From: Roseateles hydrophilus | GTDB taxonomy: Bacteria > Pseudomonadota > Gammaproteobacteria > Burkholderiales > Burkholderiaceae_C | DNA: 64,000 nucleotides | Assembly (NCBI RefSeq): GCF_026712245.1 | Contig: NZ_JAPPUY010000004.1 | Location: 372,001 to 436,000 of the forward strand | Reading direction: 5' to 3' | Part shown: positions 7,700 to 15,516 of the stretch, one piece after another | Position numbering within the stretch: the first letter of the stretch is position 1 | Layout: each line of letters opens with the position of its first letter | Program-made: the position numbers and the translations under genes | The notes under the pieces: generated by a model | Seen by the model: only the letters and a program-made list of their open reading frames with translations | Told to the model about the DNA's origin: nothing | The model's database searches: none

Positions 7700-9370
7700 T
7701 CAGGCTTTGACTTTCACGTAGCGACCGGGCGCGGGCTCGATGGCCTTGTACTTGCGGCTGCCCGGCGCCTTGGGCGCGGGCTTCTTCGCACCGGCGTGCG
7801 AGGCCAGCCAGGCGGACCAGTCGGTCCACCAGCTGCCCGGGTGTTCGGTGGCGCCCTGCAGCCAGGCCTCGGGGTCGGCCGGCAGGGCCGTGCTCTTGGC
7901 AATCCAGTGGCTGCGTTTGCCCTTGGCCGGCGGGTTGATGACGCCGGCGATGTGGCCCGAGGCGCCCATCACGAAGCGGCGCGGCCCCTTGAAGATCTGC
8001 GTGTTCCGGTAGGCCGCCTGCCAGGGCACGATGTGGTCCTCGCGCGAGCCGTAGATGTAGACCGGGCAGGCAATCGCTGACAGGTCCAGCTTCTCGCCGC
8101 ACACGGTCAGCCGGCCCGGCACCTTGAGCTCGTTCTGCAGGTAGGTGTGGCGCAGGTACCAGCAGTACATGGGCCCCGGCAGGTTGGTGGAGTCGCCGTT
8201 CCAGTACAGCAGGTCGAAGGCCGGCGGCGCCTCGCCCTTCAGGTAGTTGCCGACGACGTAGTTCCACACCAGGTCGTTGGGGCGCAGGAAGCTGAAGGTC
8301 GTCGCCAGTTCCTGGCCGTGCAGCAGCTGCGGGCCCTTGGGCGAGTCGGGGCCCAGCGTGGCCTCGCGCAGGCGCACGCTGGCCTCGTCGACAAAGATGT
8401 CCAGGATGCCGTTGTCGGCAAAGTCCAGCAGCGTGGTCAGCAGCGTCAGGCTGGCGGCCGGCTGCTCGCCGCGTGCGGCCAGCACGGCCAGCGCGCAGGC
8501 CAGCAGCGTGCCGCCTACGCAGAAGCCCAACGTGTTGATCTGGTCCTGGCCGGAGATGGCCTGCACGACACGGATGGCTTGAACAACGCCCTGCTCGACG
8601 TAGTCGTCCCAGGTCAGGTGCTTCACCGACTCGTCCGGGTTGCGCCAGCTGACGACGAAGACGCGGTGCCCCTCGGCCACGGCGTAGCGGATCAGCGAGT
8701 TGTCCGGCTGCAGGTCGAGGATGTAGAACTTGTTGATGCAGGGCGGCACCAGCAGGAAGGGCCGGGCATGCACCTGCGGCGTCAGCGGCGCGTACTCGAT
8801 GAGCTGGAACAGTTCGTTCTCGAACACCACGGTACCGGCCGTCGTGGCCACGTTCTTGCCGACCTCGAAGGCGCTTTCGTCGGTCTGCGACACATGGCCG
8901 CGCTGCACATCGCCCCACAGCTGCTGCAGGCCGCGCGCCAGCGTTTCACCATGGCTGTCCAGCGCAAGCTTCTGCGCCTCGGGGTTGGTTGCGAGGAAGT
9001 TGCTGGGCGAGGCCGCATCAACGAACTGCTGCACCGCGAACTTGATGCGGGCCCGGGTCTTGTCGTCGGCTTCCACGGCCGCGGCCATCTGCTGCAGTGT
9101 GCGGCCGTTGAGCAGGTAGAGCTGCGTCATGAAGCTGGCGGCCGGGTTGGCCCGCCACTCGGGCGCCGAGAAGCGCCGGTCGCTGACCGCCGGCACGTCA
9201 CTCTGACCCAGTGCGCTGTTCCACAACGCGGCGGCCTGCTTCAGGTAGTCGGCCTGCAGTTCGGCCAGCGTCGCGGGAGAGATCTGCGGCAGGTGCGTCA
9301 TCTGCTGCATCAGCTCGGCGAAGGGCTGCGCCTCGGCGCCGAGCGGTTCGTTCTTCTTGCGGGTGGCCAT
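7700..9370 (-). CDS. phaC: Class I polyhydroxyalkanoate synthase
   Basis: 556 residues. It polymerises (R)-3-hydroxyacyl-CoA, mainly hydroxybutyryl-CoA, at the granule surface. The lipase-like box GFCVGG puts the catalytic cysteine at C284. The catalytic Asp is in SREDHIVPW (around 444) and the His in GASGHIAGV (around 473). Length and lack of a phaE partner fit class I. The start is the ATG preceded by AGGAG; an upstream in-frame ATG is rejected because it lies inside the promoter region. A sigma-54-like site lies 47-62 bases upstream. First gene of phaCAB. Confidence 0.96.
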   Translation of the reverse strand: MATRKKNEPLGAEAQPFAELMQQMTHLPQISPATLAELQADYLKQAAALWNSALGQSDVPAVSDRRFSAPEWRANPAASFMTQLYLLNGRTLQQMAAAVEADDKTRARIKFAVQQFVDAASPSNFLATNPEAQKLALDSHGETLARGLQQLWGDVQRGHVSQTDESAFEVGKNVATTAGTVVFENELFQLIEYAPLTPQVHARPFLLVPPCINKFYILDLQPDNSLIRYAVAEGHRVFVVSWRNPDESVKHLTWDDYVEQGVVQAIRVVQAISGQDQINTLGFCVGGTLLACALAVLAARGEQPAASLTLLTTLLDFADNGILDIFVDEASVRLREATLGPDSPKGPQLLHGQELATTFSFLRPNDLVWNYVVGNYLKGEAPPAFDLLYWNGDSTNLPGPMYCWYLRHTYLQNELKVPGRLTVCGEKLDLSAIACPVYIYGSREDHIVPWQAAYRNTQIFKGPRRFVMGASGHIAGVINPPAKGKRSHWIAKSTALPADPEAWLQGATEHPGSWWTDWSAWLASHAGAKKPAPKAPGSRKYKAIEPAPGRYVKVKA

Positions 9371-9416
9371 GGATCTCCTGGGAACGCTTCGTCGAGACAG
9401 TCTCGCCGTGAACCAT

Positions 9417-9432
9417 TGCAATAAGCTTGCCA
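9417..9432 (-). promoter_or_regulatory. Candidate sigma-54 (-24/-12) promoter for phaCAB
   Basis: On the minus strand the sequence is TGGCAAGCTTATTGCA. It matches the RpoN consensus TGGCACG-N4-TTGCW at 11 of 12 defined positions with exact spacing. Transcription would start near 9406, leaving a leader of about 36 bases with the AGGAG site before phaC. If real, PHB synthesis depends on RpoN and an enhancer-binding activator. No activator gene is next to it. Confidence 0.62.
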
Positions 9433-9501
9433 CATGCCGGCAGCCGCAGGCTTTGTACCCTGATGCGCCGACACGCCCATGACAAAGGTCAACCGCTCCT
9501 C

Positions 9502-9762
9502 ATGTATCTGATTGCCATCGCCTGGGCCTACGTCGCATTGATGATGGCCGCCGCCGAAGCCATGAGCCCGCAGGGCACGCTGTTCGGCGCCTTCATCACC
9601 TTGATGCTGTACGGCGTGCTGCCACTGGGTTTGCTCATGTACATCCTGGGCACGCCGGGCCGGCGCCGCCGCGCCGCCCAGGACTCAGCGCAGGCTGATG
9701 CAGGCAGCCATGCGCCCCCGGGGCCGGCCGAGCGCCTCCCCGCGGAACGAGAAGAACCGTGA
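9502..9762 (+). CDS. Small two-helix membrane protein, unknown function
   Basis: 86 residues, opening MYLIAIAWAYVALMMAAAEA, with a second helix FITLMLYGVLPLGLLMYILG, then a charged Arg/Ala-rich tail. It is divergent from phaC. The last 78 bases overlap the end of the convergent pgeF gene, so the tail is constrained by another frame. Starts at 9427 or 9463 are possible but would place charged residues ahead of the first helix. Homologues beside phaC are common in Burkholderiales, to my knowledge without a function. Confidence 0.65.
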   Translation: MYLIAIAWAYVALMMAAAEAMSPQGTLFGAFITLMLYGVLPLGLLMYILGTPGRRRRAAQDSAQADAGSHAPPGPAERLPAEREEP

Positions 9763-10410
9763 ATCGTCGGTCAACGTGCACCAGCCGCCGCCGCTGATTT
9801 GCGCGACACCGGCCGCCTGCAAGGCTTCGCGAGCCAGCAAGGCCAGGTCAATGCGCCAGCGAGGCTCGGGGGTGGGCCGGTACAGCACACCGGGCTGATC
9901 GCGCGCCAGCGGCTCGCGGCCGAAGGCGGCCACCACCTCCGGTCCCACCTCGAAGGCCTGCGGCCCGATGCAGGCGCCCAGCCAGGCGCGCACGTCGCCC
10001 GGCGCGCAGCCCGTGGCCGCACACAGCGCGCCCACCGTGTTCTGCAGCACGCCGGCCGCCAAGCCGCGCCAGCCCGCATGCGCACCGGCCACGCCGCCCG
10101 GCGCGCTGAACAGCACGGGCAGACAGTCCGCCACCAGGATGGCCACGGCCAGGTCGGGGTCGGTGGACACGGCCGCGTCGGCCGGCGGCGCGTTGTCGTC
10201 GTGCCAGTCGGCACGCAACTGCACGACGTCGGCGCCATGCACCTGATCCAGGAACACCGGCCGCGCGCCGAGCAGCGTCGCCAGCGCGGCACGGTTGGCG
10301 CGCACCTCGCTGGCATCGCCCGCCTTGCGGCCGAAGTTGGGGCCGCGCCCGGTCATGAAAGCCGTGACGCCCGGCCAGCCCGGGCTCAGCCAGGTCGCGT
10401 CAGGCTGCAT
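9685..10410 (-). CDS. pgeF: Peptidoglycan editing factor PgeF / YfiH laccase-domain protein
   Basis: 241 residues of the multicopper-polyphenol-oxidase (YfiH) family: FMTGRGPNFG near the start, LDQVHGADVV in the first third, then ADCLPVLF and AHAGWRGLAAGVL, which carry the conserved metal ligands Cys and His. Family members act on purine nucleosides, and E. coli YfiH corrects mis-built peptidoglycan precursors. The start overlaps the end of maiA by 11 bases, and the 3' end overlaps the convergent small membrane gene by 78 bases. Confidence 0.9.
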   Translation of the reverse strand: MQPDATWLSPGWPGVTAFMTGRGPNFGRKAGDASEVRANRAALATLLGARPVFLDQVHGADVVQLRADWHDDNAPPADAAVSTDPDLAVAILVADCLPVLFSAPGGVAGAHAGWRGLAAGVLQNTVGALCAATGCAPGDVRAWLGACIGPQAFEVGPEVVAAFGREPLARDQPGVLYRPTPEPRWRIDLALLAREALQAAGVAQISGGGWCTLTDDSRFFSFRGEALGRPRGRMAACISLR

Positions 10411-11035
10411 CGGGGCAGGCCTCGGGCCGGGTGCTCGCGAACGCCGGCAGCGCCAGGCAGGCGGCGTTGATCCGCATCACCGTGGGGTAGGCGTCCAGCG
10501 GGCAGTCGAAGCGCTGCGCGTTGTAGACCTGCGGCACCAGCAGGCAGTCGGCCAGGCCGGGGGCGTCACCGAAGCAGAATCGCCCCGCGCTCGCCGCCAG
10601 CCGCCGCTCGACGACCGCCAGCCCGGTGGCGATCCAGTGGCGGTACCAGGCGTCCACCTCCTCCTGCGTGTGGCCCAGCTCACCCTTGAGGTGGCGCAGC
10701 ACGCGCAGGTTGTTCAGCGGGTGGATGTCGCAGGCGATGTCCTGCGCCAGCGCGCGCACCTGGGCGCGGGCCAGGGGCTCGCGTGGCAGCAGCGGCGGCT
10801 CGGGATGCACCTCGTCCAGGTACTCCAGGATGGCCATGGACTGGCCCAGCCACTGGCCGTCGTCCAGCACCAGCGCCGGCACCAGCTGCGAGGCCTGCTG
10901 TGCCGCGAAGGCCGCGCCGAACTGCTCGTTCCTGGCCAGGTGCACGGGCAGGTAGTCGTAGGCCAAGCCCTTGAGCGCCAGGCCGATGCGCACCCGCCAG
11001 GACGCCGAGGAGCGGAAATAGTTGTAGAGCTTCAT
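10400..11035 (-). CDS. maiA: Maleylacetoacetate isomerase (zeta-class GST)
   Basis: 211 residues, glutathione S-transferase fold. The N-terminal [15 protein letters not shown] (residues 9-23) is the zeta-class active-site signature (SSxSWRVRIAL), with the glutathione-site QSMAILEYL near 65-73. It converts maleylacetoacetate to fumarylacetoacetate in tyrosine/homogentisate breakdown; no other genes of that pathway are in the window. It overlaps pgeF by 11 bases and is divergent from the Nudix gene by 32 bases. Confidence 0.9.
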   Translation of the reverse strand: MKLYNYFRSSASWRVRIGLALKGLAYDYLPVHLARNEQFGAAFAAQQASQLVPALVLDDGQWLGQSMAILEYLDEVHPEPPLLPREPLARAQVRALAQDIACDIHPLNNLRVLRHLKGELGHTQEEVDAWYRHWIATGLAVVERRLAASAGRFCFGDAPGLADCLLVPQVYNAQRFDCPLDAYPTVMRINAACLALPAFASTRPEACPDAA

Positions 11036-11067
11036 GCTGTCATTTTGGTGCTTCTAAACTCGGCCGC

Positions 11068-11622
11068 ATGCCTCTGCACAGCCGCTTCCAACATTGCTCC
11101 AGCTGCGGCGCTGCCGTGGACTACCGCATCCCGGCCGACGACAGCCGTGAGCGCGCCGTGTGCACGGCCTGCGACACCATCCACTACCAGAACCCGCTGA
11201 ACGTGGTCGGCACGCTGCCGGTGTGGGAGGCCGACGGCCGCGTGCTGCTGTGCCGCCGCGCCATCGAACCCCGCCACGGGTTGTGGACGCTGCCTGCCGG
11301 CTTCATGGAGCTGGGCGAAACCTCGGCCGAGGGCGCGCTGCGCGAGACGCATGAGGAGGCCGGCGCCGACATCGAGATGGGCCCGCTGTACACGCTGCTC
11401 AACGTCGTGCGGGTGGGGCAGATCCATCTGTTCTACCGCGCCACGCTGCGCTCCACGACCTTCAACCCCGGGCCCGAGTCGCTGGAGGCGCGGCTGTTCG
11501 CCGAGCACGAGATCCCCTGGGACGAGCTCGCCTTCCGCACCACACGCGAGACGCTGCACAGCTTCTTCGAGGACCGGCGCACCGGCAGCGGTTTCGCGTT
11601 GCGCTGCATCGACATTCCCTGA
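11068..11622 (+). CDS. Nudix hydrolase with N-terminal zinc ribbon (NudC-like)
   Basis: 184 residues. A zinc ribbon is formed by C10, C13, C32 and C35 (HCSSCG and VCTACD). The Nudix box begins at about residue 78 ([16 protein letters not shown]) and continues THEEAG, with the metal-binding glutamates intact. Such proteins hydrolyse nucleoside diphosphates linked to another group, for example ADP-ribose or NADH; the substrate cannot be assigned. Divergent from maiA. Confidence 0.88.
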   Translation: MPLHSRFQHCSSCGAAVDYRIPADDSRERAVCTACDTIHYQNPLNVVGTLPVWEADGRVLLCRRAIEPRHGLWTLPAGFMELGETSAEGALRETHEEAGADIEMGPLYTLLNVVRVGQIHLFYRATLRSTTFNPGPESLEARLFAEHEIPWDELAFRTTRETLHSFFEDRRTGSGFALRCIDIP

Positions 11623-11644
11623 GCGCGCGCGCATGATGCCGGCC

Positions 11645-12403
11645 ATGCAGACACGACGCCACTGGCTGGGAAGCATGGGTGCACTGGCGCTGGCCAGTCA
11701 CGCGCAGGCGGCACCGCTGCGCGCCGTGGGCACACAGTTCGCGCGCCTGTTCGAAGGCAGCGAGGGCAAGCCGCCACGCGGCCTGGCCGTGGACCTGCTG
11801 ACCCAGCTCTTCGGCACCAACGTGCAGTGCGAATGGCTGCCCTGGCAGCGCGCGCAACTGATGCTGGAACAGGGCGAGGCCGACATCCTCGTCGGCCCCT
11901 ACCGCACGCCCGAACGCGAGGCGCGCATGCTGTTCAGCGTGCGTTCGTTCTACTCGGACGCCATGGTCTGGTACGCCCGGCGCGGCGAGGAATCGCGCTG
12001 GACGGGCGAGTTCAGCAGCCTCGCGCAGGTGCCGGTGGCCGGCGTGCGGGGCTGGGCCTATGGCAGCCGCTTCGAGCGCATGAAGCCCTCGCTCACGCAG
12101 CTGACCTGGGTCAAGAACGTCGAGGCCGGGCTGCAGATGTTGCACCGCCAGCGCGTGGATCTGTTTGCGGCGAACGACCGCAACTGTCAGCCTGTGCTGC
12201 AGCAACTCGGCCTGGGTGACGCGATTGCGCGCTGCTCGCCGCCGCTGGACGTGCTGCACGGCCACATGGCCTTCGGCCGCAGCGCGGCGGGTGAGGTGCT
12301 GGCGCAGCGCTACGACCAGGCCTTCGAGCGCTGGCTGCGCCTGCCCGAGGCGGCCGAGCTGTACCGCCGCTGGGGCGTGGAGCGCCCGGCCACGCCGAGC
12401 TGA
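11645..12403 (+). CDS. Periplasmic amino-acid-type solute-binding protein (family 3)
   Basis: About 252 residues. The N-terminus MQTRRHWLGSMGALALASHA is a signal peptide with a twin-arginine-like start. The mature part follows the family-3 binding fold: GLAVDLLTQLFG, WQRAQLMLEQGEADILVGPY, then LLHRQRVDLF-type lobe-2 motifs. No permease or ATPase gene is adjacent, so it may be an orphan receptor. An alternative ATG lies 12 bases upstream; neither has a good ribosome site. Ends seven bases before a convergent small gene. Confidence 0.78.
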   Translation: MQTRRHWLGSMGALALASHAQAAPLRAVGTQFARLFEGSEGKPPRGLAVDLLTQLFGTNVQCEWLPWQRAQLMLEQGEADILVGPYRTPEREARMLFSVRSFYSDAMVWYARRGEESRWTGEFSSLAQVPVAGVRGWAYGSRFERMKPSLTQLTWVKNVEAGLQMLHRQRVDLFAANDRNCQPVLQQLGLGDAIARCSPPLDVLHGHMAFGRSAAGEVLAQRYDQAFERWLRLPEAAELYRRWGVERPATPS

Positions 12404-12409
12404 CCTCGC

Positions 12410-12604
12410 TCAGCGGCCGCCGCCCAGCAGGCGCGCGGGCAACAGCACGATGGCGCGCAGCAGCTCGAACACGCCTTCGACCGCGATGCCCAGCAGCCGG
12501 AACGGCAGCGTGATCAGCCACACCAGCGGCCACAGCAGCAGCGCCAGCAAGGCCAGCGGCCAGCAGACGACGAACAGGATGCACCAGAGCAACAGGCCGA
12601 GCAT
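12410..12604 (-). CDS. 64-residue hydrophobic membrane protein
   Basis: Almost wholly hydrophobic: MLGLLLWCILFVVCWPLALL, then a tryptophan-rich stretch LLWPLVWLITLPFRLLG and a final amphipathic LLRAIVLLPARLL. Two membrane helices are likely. The start has AAGGAG eight bases upstream, supporting a real gene. No family recognised. Confidence 0.68.
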   Translation of the reverse strand: MLGLLLWCILFVVCWPLALLALLLWPLVWLITLPFRLLGIAVEGVFELLRAIVLLPARLLGGGR

Positions 12605-12702
12605 CGCGGGACTCCTTGTGAACGGACGGCCGCCACGGTAGGGGGCGCCGCCCTCCCCGTCACGCGGCGCGCGACGAAGCGGCGATCACGCCGGACAGCC
12701 CG

Positions 12703-14010
12703 TCAAACGCGCTGACGGCCGGCCACGTAGCAGGCGGCCAGGTTGCGCTCGTCAGCCAGCGTCATCCACGCGAACACGCGCTCGTGCAGCTCGTGGGCGG
12801 CGGCGTCGCGCACCTCGGCCACCGGCCCGTGGGCCCAGTCCCACACGCACAGGTCAGCAGCCTGCCCCGCCGACAGGCCGCCGATCTCGTGGCCCAACTG
12901 CAGCGCCTCGGCCGCACCCCGCGTGGCCGCGTGCAGCGCCGTCCAGGCGGTCAGCCGCTGGCCGCGCAGCGCCTGCACCTTGTAGGCGTCACCCATGTTG
13001 CGCGGCAGGCTCAGCGAGGTGCCGCCACCGACGTCGGACGCCAGGCTCACGTTGAACGGTGCCGCTGTCCAGTCGAACAGCCCACTACCCAGGAACAGGT
13101 TGCTGGACGGGCAATGCGCCACCTGCGCGCCGCGCTCGGCGATGAGCGCCTTGTCCTGCGCGTCCAGCCAGATGCCGTGGGCCAGCACGGCCCGCTCGTG
13201 CACCAGGCCCACGCGCTCGTAGACGTCCAGGTAGCTGCGCGCCTCGGGAAAGAGCCGCGCCACCCACTCGACCTCGGCGCGGTTCTCGGCCACGTGGGTC
13301 TGCATGTAGAGGCTGGCGTCGGCGCGGCACAGCGCACCGGCCATGGCCAGCTGCTCCGGCGTGCTGGTGGGCGCGAAGCGCACCGTCACCGCGTACGACA
13401 GCCGGCCCTGGCCGTGGAAGCGCTGGATCAGATCCACGCAGTCGCGCTCGGCGCGGGTCACGTCGTCGCGCAGGCCATCGGGCGCGTGGCGGTCCATCAG
13501 CACCTTACCGGTGATGAGCCGCATGCCGCGCGCCATAGCGCCCTGGAACAGGGCCTCGGCACTGACCTTGTGCACGGTCGCGAACACCACGGCCGCCGTG
13601 GTGCCGCTGGCCAGCAGCGCGTCCAGGAAGACCTCGGCCCCCGCCCGGCTGCGGGCCGGGTCGGCAAAGGCGCATTCGCTGGGGAAGGTGTAGCGCTCCA
13701 GCCAGTCCAGCAGCTCGGTGCCATAGGAGCCGATGACCTCCAGCTGCGGGCAGTGCACATGGGTGTCGATGAAGCCCGGCAGCACCAGCTGGCCGGCATG
13801 GTCCTTGCGCACCCAGCTGGCATCGGGCTCGTGGGCCTGGCGGCCGACGATGCGGCCGTCTTCGATCAGCAGCCAGTGGTCGCGGTCGAAGCGCACCGCC
13901 GCGGACGCCACCTCGCCCCAGGCCGGTGCGGCCGTGAAGTCCAGCAGGTCGCCCCGCAAGGCCCAGCGGCGCGGGGCCGGCTCGAAGTTTTTCTGGGTAG
14001 TAAAACTCAT
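12703..14010 (-). CDS. guaD: Guanine deaminase
   Basis: 435 residues, amidohydrolase superfamily. It converts guanine to xanthine with a bound metal. The metal site HVH is at residues 84-86 in PGFIDTHVHCPQ, with later ligands in QTHVAEN and VLAHGIWLD and the Asp in LASDVGGG. Length fits GuaD. An upstream in-frame extension is rejected because it runs into xdhA on the other strand. It is divergent from xdhAB with only 39 bases between starts, so guanine to xanthine to urate can be co-regulated. Confidence 0.95.
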   Translation of the reverse strand: MSFTTQKNFEPAPRRWALRGDLLDFTAAPAWGEVASAAVRFDRDHWLLIEDGRIVGRQAHEPDASWVRKDHAGQLVLPGFIDTHVHCPQLEVIGSYGTELLDWLERYTFPSECAFADPARSRAGAEVFLDALLASGTTAAVVFATVHKVSAEALFQGAMARGMRLITGKVLMDRHAPDGLRDDVTRAERDCVDLIQRFHGQGRLSYAVTVRFAPTSTPEQLAMAGALCRADASLYMQTHVAENRAEVEWVARLFPEARSYLDVYERVGLVHERAVLAHGIWLDAQDKALIAERGAQVAHCPSSNLFLGSGLFDWTAAPFNVSLASDVGGGTSLSLPRNMGDAYKVQALRGQRLTAWTALHAATRGAAEALQLGHEIGGLSAGQAADLCVWDWAHGPVAEVRDAAAHELHERVFAWMTLADERNLAACYVAGRQRV

Positions 14011-14049
14011 ATGGCAATTCTGGATCAAGCCTCGACAATCGACGGCAGC

Positions 14050-15516
14050 ATGAATACCCGCCCCATCCGCTTCTTCCACCGTGGCGCCGTCGTCGAGCTG
14101 GACGGCCTGCCGCCCACCACCACGGTGCTGCACTACCTGCGCGAGCATGCCGGCTGCACCGGCACCAAGGAAGGCTGCGCCGAAGGAGACTGCGGCGCCT
14201 GCACCGTCATCCAGGGTGAGCTGGATGCCAGCGGCCAGCTGCAGCTACGCAATGTCAATGCCTGCACGCAGTTCCTGCCCACGCTGGACGGCCGCGCGCT
14301 GCTGACGGTGGAGGATCTGGGCGCCCCCGGCGCGCTGACGCCGGTGCAGCAAGCGCTGGTGGACTGCCACGGCTCCCAGTGCGGCTTCTGCACCCCGGGC
14401 TTCGTGATGACGATGACGGCCTGCTACGAGGCCCACCAGGCCGCCGGCACCCGCCCCACGCGTGAGCAGCTGGCCGACGACCTGGCCGGCAACCTGTGCC
14501 GCTGCACCGGCTACCGGCCCATCCTGGAGGCCGGCGAGCGCATGTTCGACGCCCCCGCGCAGCCGCTGGACCGCGCGCCCCTCATCGCCGCGCTGCAGCG
14601 CCTGGCGGCCGATGCGCCGCTGCACTACCAGCACGGCGCGCTGCGCTTTCATGCGCCGCAAGACCTGGCCGAGCTCGCCCGCCTGCGCGAGGCCCATCCC
14701 GAGGCCACGCTGCTGGCCGGCTCCACCGACATTGGCCTGTGGGTGAACAAGCAGTTCCGCGACCTGCCCACGCTGATCTACACCGGCCGCGTGACGGCGC
14801 TGCGCGAGATCCGCGCGCAGGACGACGGCCTGTGGATAGGCGCCGCCGCCGCGCTGGAAGACGCATGGGCGGCGTTGACGACGATGGCGCCGTCGCTGGC
14901 CGAGCTGTGGCGGCGCTTTGCGTCGCCGCCGGTGCGCCATGCGGGCACGCTGGGCGGCAACATCGCCAACGGCTCGCCCATCGGTGACGGCGCGCCGGCC
15001 CTCATCGCGCTGGGCGCGGACGTGCTGCTGCGCAAGGGCGACCAGCAGCGCCGCCTGCCGCTGCAGGACTTCTACCTGGACTACATGAAGAAGGACCTGC
15101 AGCCCGGCGAGTTCATCGAAGCGCTGTGGGTGCCCAAGCCCGACACCAGCTGGGCCATCAGCGCACACAAGATCTCCAAGCGGCATGACAGCGACATCTC
15201 CGCCGTCTGCGCCGTGCTGGCCGTGCAGCTGCGCAATGGCACGGTGCAGCAGGCGCGCTTCGCGTTCGGCGGCATGGCAGCCATCGTCAAGCGCGCAGCG
15301 CAGGCCGAGGCCGCCGTCGTCGGCCAGCCCTGGGTGCAGGCCACGGCCGACGCCGCAGCCGCCGCGCTGGTGCACGACTTCCAGCCGCTGACCGACATGC
15401 GCGCCAGCCACGCCTACCGCCTCAAGGTCGCGCAGAACCTGCTGCGCAAGCTGTGGCTGGAGACGCTGGACCGCCGCACCATCACCGTCTGGCGCAGCGC
15501 GAGGCTGGCCGCATGA
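14050..15516 (+). CDS. xdhA: Xanthine dehydrogenase small subunit (2Fe-2S and FAD)
   Basis: 488 residues. Two [2Fe-2S] domains come first: CTGTKEGCAEGDCGAC at about residues 36-51, and CGFC with CRCTG around 112-155. The FAD-binding domain follows (ATLLAGSTDIGLWV near 220, then HAGTLGGNIANGSPIGD). It passes electrons from the molybdenum site in XdhB to NAD+. The stop overlaps the xdhB ATG by four bases. The frame is open far upstream but that part is antisense to guaD; ATG 14050 gives the standard N-terminus. Confidence 0.95.
   Translation: MNTRPIRFFHRGAVVELDGLPPTTTVLHYLREHAGCTGTKEGCAEGDCGACTVIQGELDASGQLQLRNVNACTQFLPTLDGRALLTVEDLGAPGALTPVQQALVDCHGSQCGFCTPGFVMTMTACYEAHQAAGTRPTREQLADDLAGNLCRCTGYRPILEAGERMFDAPAQPLDRAPLIAALQRLAADAPLHYQHGALRFHAPQDLAELARLREAHPEATLLAGSTDIGLWVNKQFRDLPTLIYTGRVTALREIRAQDDGLWIGAAAALEDAWAALTTMAPSLAELWRRFASPPVRHAGTLGGNIANGSPIGDGAPALIALGADVLLRKGDQQRRLPLQDFYLDYMKKDLQPGEFIEALWVPKPDTSWAISAHKISKRHDSDISAVCAVLAVQLRNGTVQQARFAFGGMAAIVKRAAQAEAAVVGQPWVQATADAAAAALVHDFQPLTDMRASHAYRLKVAQNLLRKLWLETLDRRTITVWRSARLAA

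Noticed and set aside
14011-14049. Operator for the guaD/xdhA divergent promoter (TCGA-TTG-TCGA).
   Set aside because: Four-base arms in a 39-base gap are too short to separate from chance.
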